Positions 31,664-40,180 of a stretch of 64,000 bases of DNA are shown in pieces. The stretch is from an uncultured Spirochaetales bacterium. GTDB taxonomy: Bacteria > Spirochaetota > Spirochaetia > Sphaerochaetales > Sphaerochaetaceae. A program made the position numbers and the translations under genes. The stretch lies in assembly GCA_944393005.1 (NCBI GenBank), contig CALXYO010000006.1, positions 1-64,000 of the forward strand, written 5' to 3'. The notes under the pieces were generated by a model. The model was not told the origin of the DNA, made no database searches, and saw only the letters and a program-made list of their open reading frames with translations. The number at the start of each line of letters is the position of its first letter. Positions within the stretch are counted from its first letter, which is position 1.

Positions 31664-33076
31664 TTACACTCTCTCAAGCTTTGCGCCCGAAGGTGTATCC
31701 ACAACTTTATAGCCCATCTCCAGCAGACGGTTTCTTATCTCATCCGCACGTGCGTAGTCCTTCGCCTTCTTCGCCTCACTCCTCTGGTCAAGAAGTCCGA
31801 GAGCCTCGCCGTCAGCCTCCACGCTTTCTTCCTTCAGCGGCTCCACCTTATCAAGGGAAAGGCCGAGAATCTCATCCATCATCAGACAGGCCCTGAGCTT
31901 CTGGTCATCAGGAACATCCCTGTCCCTGAGAAGAGACCAGACCTGACTGAGTGCCTGCGGTGCCTTGAGATCGTTGTCCATTGCATCAAAGAAGGCATCG
32001 ACATACCCCTGTGCTTTATTTTCAAGAACGTCTGCGGGTTTTCCCCCGGCCTTGAACTGTGCGATCTTCCGGCAGAGCCCCTGACGTGCGATGCGCGCCT
32101 GATCAAGAGACTCAAAACTGAACTTCAGCTGGCTGCGGTAATGACCGCCGAGGCAGAAGTAGCGGTAATCAAGCGCATCATAACCCTTCTCCTCGAGAAC
32201 CGACAGCGTGAGGAACTCGCCGCTGGACTTGCTCATTTTGCCTTTGTCGTTGATGAGGAATTCACCATGACACCAGTAATTCACCCACGGCTTTACGCCG
32301 AAAGCGGCCTCAGCCTGCGCTATCTCGTTTGTATGGTGTACGGGAATAGCATCTATTCCTCCGCAGTGGATATCAAAATGATTGCCAAGGTATTCGCTGC
32401 TCATCGCAGTGCATTCGATATGCCAGCCGGGATATCCCACTCCCCACGGGGAAGGCCATACCATTATCTGGTCCTTGAATTTTGAATTTGTGAACCAGAG
32501 CACGAAATCCTTGGGATTCCTCTTGTTTGAATCCACCTCGATACGTGCCCCTTCCCTGAGCTCATCAAGATTCAGCTTCGCGAGCTTTCCGTAATCATCG
32601 ATCGTGTCGATGGAGAAATACACATTGCCGCCCGCAATGTATGTGTGCCCCTTCTCCTCAAGCTTCTTTATGACATCGATCATCTGGTTTATATGATCGG
32701 TCGCCTTGCAGACAACATCCGGTCTGATGATGTTGAGATGACTCTCATCTTTGAAGAATGCATCAGTGTAGAAAGCCGCGATATCCCATACGGACTGTCC
32801 CTTCTCACGTGCGGATTTAGTCATCTTGTCTTCCCCGTCATCACCGTCACCGGTCAGGTGTCCCACATCCGTGATGTTCATGACATGAGTGAGCTTATAA
32901 CCGTCATGAACAAGCGTGCGGTGCAGAAGATCCTCAAAAATATATGTTCTCAGGTTCCCGATATGAGCAAAGTTATAAACAGTCGGGCCGCAGCAGTACA
33001 TGCCAGCCCTGCCCTCTTCGACAGGATGGAATTCCTCAATACGGCGGCTTAACGTGTTGTACAGTTTCAAAGACAT
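31664..33076 (-). CDS. cysS: Cysteinyl-tRNA synthetase
   Basis: A 470-residue class I synthetase charging tRNA-Cys. The HIGH motif is VYNFAHIGNLRTYIFED, the zinc-site cysteine is in MYCCGPTVYN, with WHIECTAM and the His/Glu of the zinc site downstream, and the KMSKS motif is GKMSKSSGEF. The length is normal. Ribosome-binding site aggagatacgca precedes ATG 33076. It is the first gene of the minus-strand block with the sigma and anti-sigma genes. Confidence 0.96.
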   Translation of the reverse strand: MSLKLYNTLSRRIEEFHPVEEGRAGMYCCGPTVYNFAHIGNLRTYIFEDLLHRTLVHDGYKLTHVMNITDVGHLTGDGDDGEDKMTKSAREKGQSVWDIAAFYTDAFFKDESHLNIIRPDVVCKATDHINQMIDVIKKLEEKGHTYIAGGNVYFSIDTIDDYGKLAKLNLDELREGARIEVDSNKRNPKDFVLWFTNSKFKDQIMVWPSPWGVGYPGWHIECTAMSSEYLGNHFDIHCGGIDAIPVHHTNEIAQAEAAFGVKPWVNYWCHGEFLINDKGKMSKSSGEFLTLSVLEEKGYDALDYRYFCLGGHYRSQLKFSFESLDQARIARQGLCRKIAQFKAGGKPADVLENKAQGYVDAFFDAMDNDLKAPQALSQVWSLLRDRDVPDDQKLRACLMMDEILGLSLDKVEPLKEESVEADGEALGLLDQRSEAKKAKDYARADEIRNRLLEMGYKVVDTPSGAKLERV

Positions 33077-33290
33077 TGCGTATCTCCTAAATTAAGTCAG
33101 AAGTAAATATATGTTTTTTGGCTGAAAAAGTGAACAACAATAATGAAGAGGAAAAAGATGGAACAACTTGAGGGAGTGAATCTCATCACATTGAAAAACA
33201 GAAAATGAGCCAGAAACATACATTTTTGAGTATAGAGATAAGGAACACATAAAGAGTTCCGAATCTTTATATAACAGCGGAGGTGCCGCA
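33077..33290. other. Divergent intergenic region between cysS and the Rpn-family gene
   Basis: AT-rich sequence with the promoters of cysS (minus) and the Rpn gene (plus). A weak dyad ggaac-N9-gttcc lies at 33242-33260. Nothing else is supported. Confidence 0.35.
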
Positions 33291-34139
33291 TTGACAGATG
33301 AACTGGAAACAGAATACGGCAGCATAGTATGTGAGAAGACACTCAGGTATCAGAGTATCATGGTTGATGAGAAAACCAGACAGAGGCTGGACAGGCTCAC
33401 ACTTCTTGATGATTCTTTCTTCCGTCTTGTCATGAAGGACAGACCGGAGTGCATAACACTTCTCATAACAGTCATACTGGAAAAATATGACATACAGGTG
33501 GATGAAGTAATCCTTCAGGCAGATGACCATTCAGTGGAACACAGGTCGGTTGTCTTTGATGTTCTGGTAAGGGATGTTGAGGGAAACTATTACAATGTGG
33601 AAATACAGAATGGAAGAGAGGGAGCATCGCAGAGGAGGATAAGGGTAAACTCTGCACATCTTGATATGAGGATGCTTGCAAAGGGAATGAGAGCCGGTGA
33701 GATAATGGACTCATATGTGATAGTCATATGTGACGGGGATTACTTTGACAAGAAGAGGACAATAGTAGAGGTGGAAAGGTATTTTGATGACGGCAGTCCG
33801 TATAAAGACGGCAATCACATAATATATTTCAACACGAGTGTGATGGATCTGAATACACCGGAAGGAAAGCTGGCATATGATCTGAAGTGTACAGAAGTGG
33901 AGAAGATGCATTATAATGAGCTGAGAGAAGCGGTGGCCGCATATAAGAACAGTGAGACAGGAGAAAGGAAAATGAGTTCGGTATGGAAAGAAGTGGAAGA
34001 TGAAGGGATGGCTAAAAAAGCATCTGCGATTGCAAGGAATCTTCTTGCGGAAAAGCTCCTTAGTGACGAGAAAATCGCACAGGTGACGGGACTGTCCCTT
34101 GATGAAGTCAACAGGATAAAGTCACAGATGAAGATGTGA
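33291..34139 (+). CDS. Rpn-family PD-(D/E)XK nuclease (recombination-promoting nuclease/putative transposase)
   Basis: A 282-residue Rpn-like protein. The nuclease core is visible: FRLVMKDRPECITLLITVIL, then VVFDVLVRDVEGNYYNVEIQ with the D...(E)xQ pair of the PD-(D/E)XK fold, then MRMLAKGMRAGEIMDSYVIV. The C-terminus (LSDEKIAQVTGLSLDEVNRI) is the usual small helix-turn-helix-like tail. It starts with TTG, with ggaggt about seven bases upstream. These multicopy genes promote RecA-independent recombination or act in phage defence; a truncated second copy lies at the right end of the window. Confidence 0.88.
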   Translation: MTDELETEYGSIVCEKTLRYQSIMVDEKTRQRLDRLTLLDDSFFRLVMKDRPECITLLITVILEKYDIQVDEVILQADDHSVEHRSVVFDVLVRDVEGNYYNVEIQNGREGASQRRIRVNSAHLDMRMLAKGMRAGEIMDSYVIVICDGDYFDKKRTIVEVERYFDDGSPYKDGNHIIYFNTSVMDLNTPEGKLAYDLKCTEVEKMHYNELREAVAAYKNSETGERKMSSVWKEVEDEGMAKKASAIARNLLAEKLLSDEKIAQVTGLSLDEVNRIKSQMKM

Positions 34140-34191
34140 TGAAGATCAAGGCAGAGTTCAGTGCGAACTGAGTCCGTATGATTCTTTTCTG

Positions 34192-34231
34192 GCTGCAGCG
34201 TATGCCTGTGTGAGCATGACTGCAGCTTTTT
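34192..34231 (+). terminator. Rho-independent terminator of the Rpn gene
   Basis: Outer arms gctgcag (34192-34198) and ctgcagc (34220-34226), with an inner atgc/gcat stem, are followed by ttttt. Confidence 0.75.
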
Positions 34232-34250
34232 CAGATGATGTCAAAGCTTG

Positions 34251-34279
34251 TTTCATGAGCCGGATGGCGGCTCATGAAA
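34251..34279 (+). repeat. 11-bp hairpin upstream of murB
   Basis: Arms tttcatgagcc (34251-34261) and ggctcatgaaa (34269-34279) flank a 7-nt loop. No U-tract follows. It lies upstream of the proposed murB promoter, so it is more likely a second end to Rpn transcription or a protein site than a murB leader. Confidence 0.55.
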
Positions 34280-34308
34280 TGTTCACTCCTCATTATTCCA
34301 TCAGGCAA

Positions 34309-34337
34309 TGGAAATGCTCAGCCATTTCCCTTATACT
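34309..34337 (+). promoter_or_regulatory. Sigma70-type promoter of murB giving a leaderless mRNA
   Basis: TGGAAA, 17-bp spacer, TATACT; the -10 box ends 7 nt before GTG 34345. The -35 box is weak but the -10 is near consensus, and no ribosome-binding site exists upstream of the GTG. Confidence 0.5.
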
Positions 34338-34344
34338 CACACAT

Positions 34345-35244
34345 GTGGAAGTTTTCAGTGAACTGATCAGAAGCGGAATCAGAATCGAGAAAGATTTCGA
34401 AATGAGCAAGATGACAAGCTTCAGGACAGGAGGATATGCCGACTACATAGCATTTCCCGAACACATAAACCAGCTTGCCGCCATACTCGCCCTCTGCAAC
34501 GACAAGGGAATACCCGTCACTGTTGCCGGGGGGCTTACCAACTGCCTTGTCTCTGATGACGGCATCAGGGGACTGGTGCTGTGCACAAGACACATACGGG
34601 GACTCGTCATGAAAGGCGGTCTTTTCATCGCCTATGCAGGTGAAAGTCTTGAAAACGTGATCAACAAATCGATAGAACATCATCTGACAGGTCTGGAGGA
34701 ACTGGGCGGCATTCCGGGCACCACAGGCGGTGCGACATGGGGCAATGCCGGGGCCAACGGAGTATCCATCTCCACATATTTTTTCTATGCCGACTACATA
34801 ACCTCAGACGGCAAGCTCAAGAGGATGCCATCATACTGCGATGCATTCTCTTACAGGAAATCCCCTTTCCAGAAGGGCGACATCATTCTTTCAACCGCAT
34901 TCCGGCTCAAGGCGGACAGGAATACCGCAGAGGCAAGGGAGAAGAAAGAATACTACAAGAGGGAAAGGAAACTCAAAGGACAGTATGATGCGCTCAGCGC
35001 AGGCTGTTTCTTCCGCAATCCTCCCGCCATGAGCGCCGGCAGTCTGATTGAACAGGCAGGACTCAAGGGTTTTTCGCACGGCGGCGCGATGGTAAGCGAC
35101 AGACATGCGAATTTCATCATAAATACAGGAAACGCAACATCCAAAGACATTTACGAACTCTCAGAGCTTGTGGCAAATGCCGTCGAGAAGAAATCCGGTA
35201 TAAAACTTGAAAGGGAAGTCACTCTTTTAGGGAAGTTCCAGTGA
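34345..35244 (+). CDS. murB: UDP-N-acetylenolpyruvoylglucosamine reductase
   Basis: A 299-residue FAD enzyme reducing UDP-GlcNAc-enolpyruvate to UDP-MurNAc in peptidoglycan synthesis. FAD-binding features are MTSFRTGGYADYIAFPE, TVAGGLTNCLVSDDGI and GIPGTTGGATWGNAGANG; the catalytic serine lies in SAGCFFRNP and the glutamate-bearing region near the C-terminus is KSGIKLEREVTLLGKF. GTG 34345 gives the usual length and sits 7 nt past a good -10 box; upstream ATGs lie in terminator and hairpin sequence. It overlaps a convergent gene by 18 nt. Confidence 0.92.
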   Translation: MEVFSELIRSGIRIEKDFEMSKMTSFRTGGYADYIAFPEHINQLAAILALCNDKGIPVTVAGGLTNCLVSDDGIRGLVLCTRHIRGLVMKGGLFIAYAGESLENVINKSIEHHLTGLEELGGIPGTTGGATWGNAGANGVSISTYFFYADYITSDGKLKRMPSYCDAFSYRKSPFQKGDIILSTAFRLKADRNTAEAREKKEYYKRERKLKGQYDALSAGCFFRNPPAMSAGSLIEQAGLKGFSHGGAMVSDRHANFIINTGNATSKDIYELSELVANAVEKKSGIKLEREVTLLGKFQ

Positions 35245-36243
35245 GACAAGAGTGTCTATCCTGCCGCTGCTTTCAGCCTTGAATGACATTTCAATGTTCC
35301 TGTACCTGACTGCATATTTCACTCCGAAGCTCATATCCTCAATGAAGAATGTTGCACGTCCTGCAGTATATGAAAGACTTGCTCCTGTATCCGAAGACCA
35401 TGATACGGACAATGGACCGGCGGTAATCGAGAACCTGATGCCGCTCTCCCATATTCCCCTTTGTGAAAAGAAGGCCTCCTGTTCCGATGACAGACGGAAG
35501 TGGGACCAGGAAAATTCGGACTTCATCCTGCACTCGATTTGTCTGAATGTTCCAGCCCTCACCGGATCATTCAGATAGCTGACTGAAAGGCTGAAGTCAA
35601 GATGCTCACTCTCAAGTGCCATCATATATGATTCCTTCACCGCCCAGCCACCAAGCAGGACAGCCTCCCCTCCTCTTGTGTATGCAAATGACAGTCCCCT
35701 GAATGAAAGACCTGCACAAACAAGAAGATCAAGGGATACGGGAGTGTGGGAAAGCTTGATCTTGAAAAGAAAATGGTCATCCATATAGCCGGCTTGCAGC
35801 ACATCAGCCTCATAACCGTACCGCTCATTGTATGAAAGGAAGTATTCATCATCGATGGTGTCTGCAGCCGCATGGGCATAGCCTAACAGGAAGCCCCCGA
35901 TATCGAGGGAAAAGCCTGTTATGAAACGCGGGGATGTAAGGAAGAAGAAACTTGCCCCGTCAAAACTGAGGCTTATACCCTTCACCGCTTTCACCCTGCC
36001 TCCTTCCACGCCTTCAAACGAAGCAGAACGGGAATCAAGAAGTGAATGCATCAGAGTGTTTCCACCCTGGCTTCCTATCCGCACGGGTCCTGCATCCATC
36101 CTCATATACCCGCCTGCTGTATTGAACGACACATGAGCACTGGAGAAAGAAAGGGAATATTCACTGCTGCTGAAAGAAAGCACAGAGGCCGGCAGCATCA
36201 GGGCAAGGTTCAGGAACAGAAACACACAAACAGACTTTCTCAT
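35227..36243 (-). CDS. Putative outer-membrane beta-barrel protein
   Basis: A 338-residue exported protein: signal peptide MRKSVCVFLFLNLALMLPAS then VLSFSS. The mature part consists of alternating amphipathic strands (SFSSAHVSFNTAGGYMRMDA; FLLGYAHAAADTIDDEYF) and ends in RIDTLVSLELP. It has no lipobox. The family is unknown. The start at 36243 follows tagga closely; the longer in-frame start lacks a signal peptide at its N-terminus. It is divergent from ackA. Confidence 0.65.
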   Translation of the reverse strand: MRKSVCVFLFLNLALMLPASVLSFSSSEYSLSFSSAHVSFNTAGGYMRMDAGPVRIGSQGGNTLMHSLLDSRSASFEGVEGGRVKAVKGISLSFDGASFFFLTSPRFITGFSLDIGGFLLGYAHAAADTIDDEYFLSYNERYGYEADVLQAGYMDDHFLFKIKLSHTPVSLDLLVCAGLSFRGLSFAYTRGGEAVLLGGWAVKESYMMALESEHLDFSLSVSYLNDPVRAGTFRQIECRMKSEFSWSHFRLSSEQEAFFSQRGIWESGIRFSITAGPLSVSWSSDTGASLSYTAGRATFFIEDMSFGVKYAVRYRNIEMSFKAESSGRIDTLVSLELP

Positions 36244-36368
36244 ATTCCTATATACAAAAAAACACGGGTATTTGTGCAAAAAGCAAAAGACGGAAAGTTG
36301 AACATTCGTCTTTTTAGTGGTTAAATGAATTGTCTGTATATGCACACAATCTTTAGGAGTTTTATATT

Positions 36369-37709
36369 ATGGTTATTCTTACACTGAACTGCGGAAGTTC
36401 CTCTGCAAAGTACCAGGTCTATGACTGGGACAACAAAGACGTCCTTGCTGTGGGCGTCGTCGAGAGAATCGGTCTGGAATACTCGACCATCGAGCAGAAC
36501 GCGACAGGCAAGCCCGAGTACGAGGCACGTTTCTCAAGCCCGACACACATGGAAGCCATCGAGCTCATCCTCAAGATGCTGGTCGATCCCGAGTACGGCT
36601 GCATCAAATCCCTTGGCGAGATCGGAGCTGTCGGTCACCGCGTCCTCCACGGCGGAGAGTATTTCAAGAAATCAACACTCGTTACAGATGAGGTCATAGA
36701 GAAGCTCAAGACAATCATTCCTCTGGGACCGCTCCACATGCCGGCCAACATCATGGGCATTGAAGTCGCCCGCAAGCTCATGCCGGATGTGCCTCAGGCA
36801 ATCATCATGGACACAGCATGGCATCAGACAATGCCGGAAGAAGCCTATATGTATGCCGTACCATATTCCTGGTACAAGGACTTCAACGTGCGCCGCTACG
36901 GTTTCCACGGAACAAGCCATCTGTACTGCGCAAAGAGAGCCGCAGTGCTTCTTGGAAAGGAGAACAAGGATACGAACGTGATCATCCTCCATATCGGAAA
37001 CGGAGCTTCCGCATGTGCTGTCAAGAACGGCGTATGTGTTGAAACCTCAATGGGTCTCACCCCGCTTGAAGGTCTCGTGATGGGAACACGCTCCGGCGAT
37101 ATCGATCCGGCAATCGTTCCTTACATCTGCAAGAACCTCGGTGTCACAGTCGAAGAGATGGACACAATCCTCAACAAGAAATCTGGTCTTGTCGGTCTTT
37201 GCGGAAAGTCTGACAGAAGAGATGTGCACACAGCTGCCGACAACGGAGACAAGATGGCACAGCTTGCAATAGACATGGAATGCCACAGAATCAAGAAGTA
37301 CATCGGTGCATACGCTGCCCTTCTCGGCCGTGTTGATGCAATTGTCTTCACAGCAGGTGTCGGTGAAATGGGCGAACACATCCGCCGCGGTTCTCTTCGC
37401 GGTCTTGAAAGCCTCGGCATCAAGATGGATGAGGACAAGAACAACCTCTCACACTGCCGAAATGCAGAGACCTGCATCTCAACTGACGATTCCCCTGTGA
37501 AGATCTTCGTCATCCCGACAGATGAGGAGCTGGTAATGACAGAAGATGCATATGCCCTCATGAACGGCACATACGATGTCCACACCAACTTCCACTACAC
37601 ATTCGAGGATCCGACCTATGTCAACAAGGCAAGGGAAAGAGGTCTTGTCGAAAACCTCAAGAAGAAGCCTGAACTCAAGTCAATCATTGTAAGACCTGCA
37701 GTGAAATAA
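36369..37709 (+). CDS. ackA: Acetate kinase
   Basis: A 446-residue acetate kinase making ATP and acetate from acetyl phosphate. Signatures are [15 protein letters not shown] (N-terminal phosphate loop), [30 protein letters not shown], and the C-terminal [14 protein letters not shown]. It is longer than the usual 400 residues by a C-terminal extension of about 35 ([17 protein letters not shown]), a feature of a known subset. Taggag precedes the ATG by nine bases. No pta gene is adjacent. A strong, efficiently translated codon pattern suggests high expression. Confidence 0.95.
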   Translation: MVILTLNCGSSSAKYQVYDWDNKDVLAVGVVERIGLEYSTIEQNATGKPEYEARFSSPTHMEAIELILKMLVDPEYGCIKSLGEIGAVGHRVLHGGEYFKKSTLVTDEVIEKLKTIIPLGPLHMPANIMGIEVARKLMPDVPQAIIMDTAWHQTMPEEAYMYAVPYSWYKDFNVRRYGFHGTSHLYCAKRAAVLLGKENKDTNVIILHIGNGASACAVKNGVCVETSMGLTPLEGLVMGTRSGDIDPAIVPYICKNLGVTVEEMDTILNKKSGLVGLCGKSDRRDVHTAADNGDKMAQLAIDMECHRIKKYIGAYAALLGRVDAIVFTAGVGEMGEHIRRGSLRGLESLGIKMDEDKNNLSHCRNAETCISTDDSPVKIFVIPTDEELVMTEDAYALMNGTYDVHTNFHYTFEDPTYVNKARERGLVENLKKKPELKSIIVRPAVK

Positions 37710-37734
37710 CAGAAGGCGGAAAACACATCATATT

Positions 37735-37770
37735 CAAAGGCTTTCGGGTAAGTTCCTGAAAGCCTTTTTC
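37735..37770 (+). terminator. Rho-independent terminator of ackA
   Basis: Arms aaaggctttc and gaaagccttt with a 12-nt loop are followed by further T residues, about 30 bp past the ackA stop. Confidence 0.8.
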
Positions 37771-37826
37771 ATCAGAAGAGGCAACACATCATCAATAACA
37801 ATAACTGAACACCGTATTAAAAAAGT

Positions 37827-37855
37827 CCTCCCAATCCCATGCGGGAAAAGGAGGT
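37827..37855 (+). promoter_or_regulatory. Hairpin sequestering the ribosome-binding site of peptide 1
   Basis: The sequence cctcc-caa-tccc-atgc-ggga-aaa-ggagg pairs the Shine-Dalgarno core with an upstream anti-Shine-Dalgarno stretch and nests a tccc/ggga stem. The same element precedes peptide 2 with one extra A. Confidence 0.65.
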
Positions 37856-37862
37856 GATGAGT

Positions 37863-37967
37863 ATGTTTAAAATAGTACTAGAGCTTGCTCTGATGCTTCT
37901 AAGGATTCTTCATGAAATTCTTGGTCTTGTTAAGGATATAAAAAATCCTCGCCGTCCTAAAAGCTAA
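37863..37967 (+). CDS. 34-residue hydrophobic peptide, candidate type I toxin-like protein (copy 1)
   Basis: The peptide reads MFKIVLELALMLLRILHEIL then GLVKDIKNPRRPKS: one hydrophobic or amphipathic helix and a basic tail, the make-up of type I toxins (Ldr, Fst, AapA) and other tiny membrane peptides. A very strong aaaggaggtg site lies just upstream but is predicted to be closed in a hairpin. A 7-bp hairpin (37946-37952/37975-37981) spans the stop codon without a T run. The 3' block at 37994-38040 is nearly identical to that of copy 2. Coding is supported by conservation with copy 2 (VLELALMLLRI, LGL, KD, KN, RRP) amid third-base differences. Confidence 0.7.
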   Translation: MFKIVLELALMLLRILHEILGLVKDIKNPRRPKS

Positions 37968-38247
37968 TGGGTAAGCGAGGAAACTCAAATTAACCAGAGG
38001 TCACCGTCTTGCTGGCGACTCTTTCTATCTGAATAATAAAATCCGAAGAACAAAGAAATCAACACTTTTCTCTAAATTTGTTTATATAATGTACTTAAAT
38101 TACGGATTTTCATAATCTGAACACCATACAACACGTAAAATCAGTAATTTAAGGGAAAATAAGCTTGCGTACTCTCCTCTTCTTCTGTTAGGATACACAA
38201 GTCGTCAGCAGATGTGAGACGGTGGCCTCCTGCGTCCCGCGGGAGGA

Positions 38248-38277
38248 GTCCTCCCAATCCCATGCGGGAAAAAGGAG
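38248..38277 (+). promoter_or_regulatory. Hairpin sequestering the ribosome-binding site of peptide 2
   Basis: The stretch cctccc...tccc-atgc-ggga...ggagg repeats the element before copy 1, so the structure is conserved between paralogues. A further gggagga/tcctccc palindrome lies immediately upstream. Confidence 0.65.
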
Positions 38278-38286
38278 GTGATGATT

Positions 38287-38394
38287 ATGATAAAAACAGT
38301 ATTGGAGCTTGCTCTGATGCTTCTGCGGATCTCCAGAGAGGTTCTCGGCCTGTTGAAGGATACAAAAAATCTCCGCCGTCCAGACCAAAGGTAG
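38287..38394 (+). CDS. 35-residue hydrophobic peptide, candidate type I toxin-like protein (copy 2)
   Basis: The peptide reads MIKTVLELALMLLRISREVL then GLLKDTKNLRRPDQR, a close paralogue of copy 1. The start at 38287 lies six bases after aggaggtg; an in-frame ATG at 38281 is too near. The stop codon falls in an intrinsic terminator (tctccgc/gcggaga then tttttt). Unlike copy 1 it retains both arms of the long inverted repeat, the terminator T run and the ribosome-binding-site hairpin, so it is likely the active copy. Toxicity, an antisense antitoxin, and membrane targeting are inferences. Confidence 0.75.
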   Translation: MIKTVLELALMLLRISREVLGLLKDTKNLRRPDQR

Positions 38395-38407
38395 CGGAGA
38401 ATTTTTT
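38370..38407 (+). terminator. Rho-independent terminator overlapping the end of peptide 2
   Basis: Arms tctccgc (38370-38376) and gcggaga (38394-38400) are followed by six T. The stop codon ends at the first base of the 3' arm. Confidence 0.75.
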
Positions 38408-38743
38408 CCATAAACCAGAGGCCACCGTCTTGCTGGCGACTCTTTCTATTTGAATAATAAAATATGGAAAGCAAAAAATCAATCTTCATTTTATCGAAAC
38501 TTGAACTGAAATTCGGTAAAAGTTCAGAATTCACTAAACTCAATTTATAAGGAAATATGCTTTTTGTATTTAAATAAATATTTTGTTTACTTATATTTAT
38601 ACAAACTACTCAGAACAAAATCAAGCAATATCCTTTAGTGTCACTTCAAATATTTCATAAAAATGGTTCATAAAACAATAAAATCAAGTCAGAATTCCAC
38701 TCTAATGTGAGCCGGTTTACGGCTTTTCCGTGTATAAGTGAAT

Positions 38744-40180
38744 ATGAACAAATTTGAAACAGAAGAAGTCATAAACAGAAATGCCAGCGAGATTTTCAAA
38801 ATAGACTATTTACGGCCATACCAGCTCCTGATAACCTCTGCACTCCTTGAGGAAGACAACAGGCAGAACCTTCTTGCCGTGCTTCCCACCGGAAGCGGGA
38901 AAAGTCTCTGCTTCATGCTTCCGGCTGTAATGCTTGAAGGCATAACAGTAATTGTCTATCCCCTGCTTTCCCTGATGAGTGATCAGGAAAAGCGTTTCAG
39001 AAAGCTTTCAATACCCTGCACTCTTCTCAAAGGAGGACAGAGTAAGGAAGAGAGAAATGAAGTTTTCAGGAAACTGTACAGAAAAGAGGCAAAGATACTC
39101 ATAACGAATGTCGAGATGCTTAACCAGCACAGGATAAGGAACAATCTTAAAAGGATGAAAATATCGCTGCTGGTGCTGGATGAAGCCCACACTGTGATAG
39201 CATGGGGAAACTCTTTCCGTCCTGCATACAGAAGCATAAAGGAAGTATGTGATGAACTCCGCCCCGGCAGGATCGTGGCATTCACTGCCACAAGCGACAG
39301 GAAATGCACGGAAGAACTCAAGGAAACCGTACTTGGCAATGATGCGCTTGTGATCTTCGGCGGTTCTAACAGAAGCAACATAATCTACCACAGAGTAAAG
39401 ACTCTTTTCCCCCTGCTTGACATCATTCATATTCTCTCAAGTCCGGCATCACGCCCTGCTCTGGTTTTCTGCCAGTCAAGGGAACTTACACAGCAGCTTG
39501 CCTCAAGACTTTCTCCGTTTTTCAGAACGTATCACTACCATGCCGGCCTTGATAAAGACATACGAAGCGAAATCGAGAATTCATTCTACAGCGACAGGGA
39601 AGCCGTGATGGTTTCAACATGTGCCTACGGCATGGGTGTCGACAAGAGCGATATAAGAACTGTTATACACTACTCTCTTCCGCAGACTGCCGCGGACTAT
39701 CTTCAAGAGTCAGGCCGTGCAGGACGGGACGGTAAGACAAGTCATGCCTATGCATTCCTCGGCAACTCTTTTCATGAAAGTCAGCTTGAGGAGCTTTTCA
39801 GTAAAAATGAATGCATCCGTGAAAACCTCATAAAGGCAATGGGACAGGCTGTGGATGAGGAATGCACCGGCTGTGATGTCTGCAACCGTACTGACCACAT
39901 TCCTCAGGGAGCTGTGGAAACATACAGGCAGCTCAGGTTACCTTATCTTTACAAGAAGGACACGCTTATAAGGAAACTCCTGCATAAGGAACCTTTCACA
40001 ATTCTAAGTGAAAGGGAAATAGCGGAAGGCATAAGCCGCATGCTGAAATACAATATGATTATCTCCAGATTTAACCGTCTCAGACGAGGTAAAACAATTG
40101 CCAAAGACTCCGGATATGGTAGAATGGAGAAAAACATCAACCAGGAGAAAACAAATGAAGGATATCAGCCATCTGTATAA
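38744..40180 (+). CDS. recQ: RecQ-family ATP-dependent DNA helicase (short form)
   Basis: A 478-residue superfamily 2 helicase. Motifs: LRPYQLLITSALL (motif 0), AVLPTGSGKSLCFMLPAVML (Walker A), LDEAHTVIAWGNSFRPAY (DExH box and aromatic loop), ATSDRKC, LVFCQSREL, STCAYGMGVDKSDIRTVIHY and QESGRAGRDGKT (motif VI). The zinc-binding domain shows ENLIKAMGQ...CTGCDVCNR. There is no HRDC domain, so it is shorter than E. coli RecQ (about 610). Start is ATG 38744 or GTG 38738; no ribosome-binding site is seen. Its end overlaps galK by 26 nt. Confidence 0.9.
   Translation: MNKFETEEVINRNASEIFKIDYLRPYQLLITSALLEEDNRQNLLAVLPTGSGKSLCFMLPAVMLEGITVIVYPLLSLMSDQEKRFRKLSIPCTLLKGGQSKEERNEVFRKLYRKEAKILITNVEMLNQHRIRNNLKRMKISLLVLDEAHTVIAWGNSFRPAYRSIKEVCDELRPGRIVAFTATSDRKCTEELKETVLGNDALVIFGGSNRSNIIYHRVKTLFPLLDIIHILSSPASRPALVFCQSRELTQQLASRLSPFFRTYHYHAGLDKDIRSEIENSFYSDREAVMVSTCAYGMGVDKSDIRTVIHYSLPQTAADYLQESGRAGRDGKTSHAYAFLGNSFHESQLEELFSKNECIRENLIKAMGQAVDEECTGCDVCNRTDHIPQGAVETYRQLRLPYLYKKDTLIRKLLHKEPFTILSEREIAEGISRMLKYNMIISRFNRLRRGKTIAKDSGYGRMEKNINQEKTNEGYQPSV

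Larger units (their letters stand above)
38200..38441 (+). repeat. Long-range imperfect inverted repeat enclosing peptide 2
   Basis: Left arm agtcgtcagca (38200-38210), a 6-nt bulge, then agacggtggcctc (38217-38229); right arm gaggccaccgtct (38418-38430) then tgctggcgact (38431-38441). The 13-bp block pairs perfectly and the 11-bp block has one T-G wobble. In an RNA this would tie the 5' and 3' ends together around the ORF. Copy 1 keeps only the right-hand block (37997-38020). Confidence 0.75.
37771..38743. other. AT-rich interval holding two tiny paralogous peptide units
   Basis: About 1 kb without a conventional gene. It contains two related units, each with a ribosome-binding-site hairpin, a 34-35 codon hydrophobic peptide, a hairpin at the stop codon and a conserved 3' block (around 37994-38040 and 38414-38462). 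The last 280 bp up to recQ are AT-rich; the only structure I see is a short hairpin (agccg/cggct) about 20 bp before recQ. Confidence 0.6.

Noticed and set aside
34210-34344. Upstream ATG start for murB (45 extra residues)
   Set aside because: It would begin within the preceding gene's terminator and cross a hairpin; the extra residues do not look like MurB.
38188-38543. Minus-strand ORFs opposite peptide 2
   Set aside because: They cross both arms of the inverted repeat and the terminator, are not conserved opposite copy 1, and lack ribosome-binding sites.
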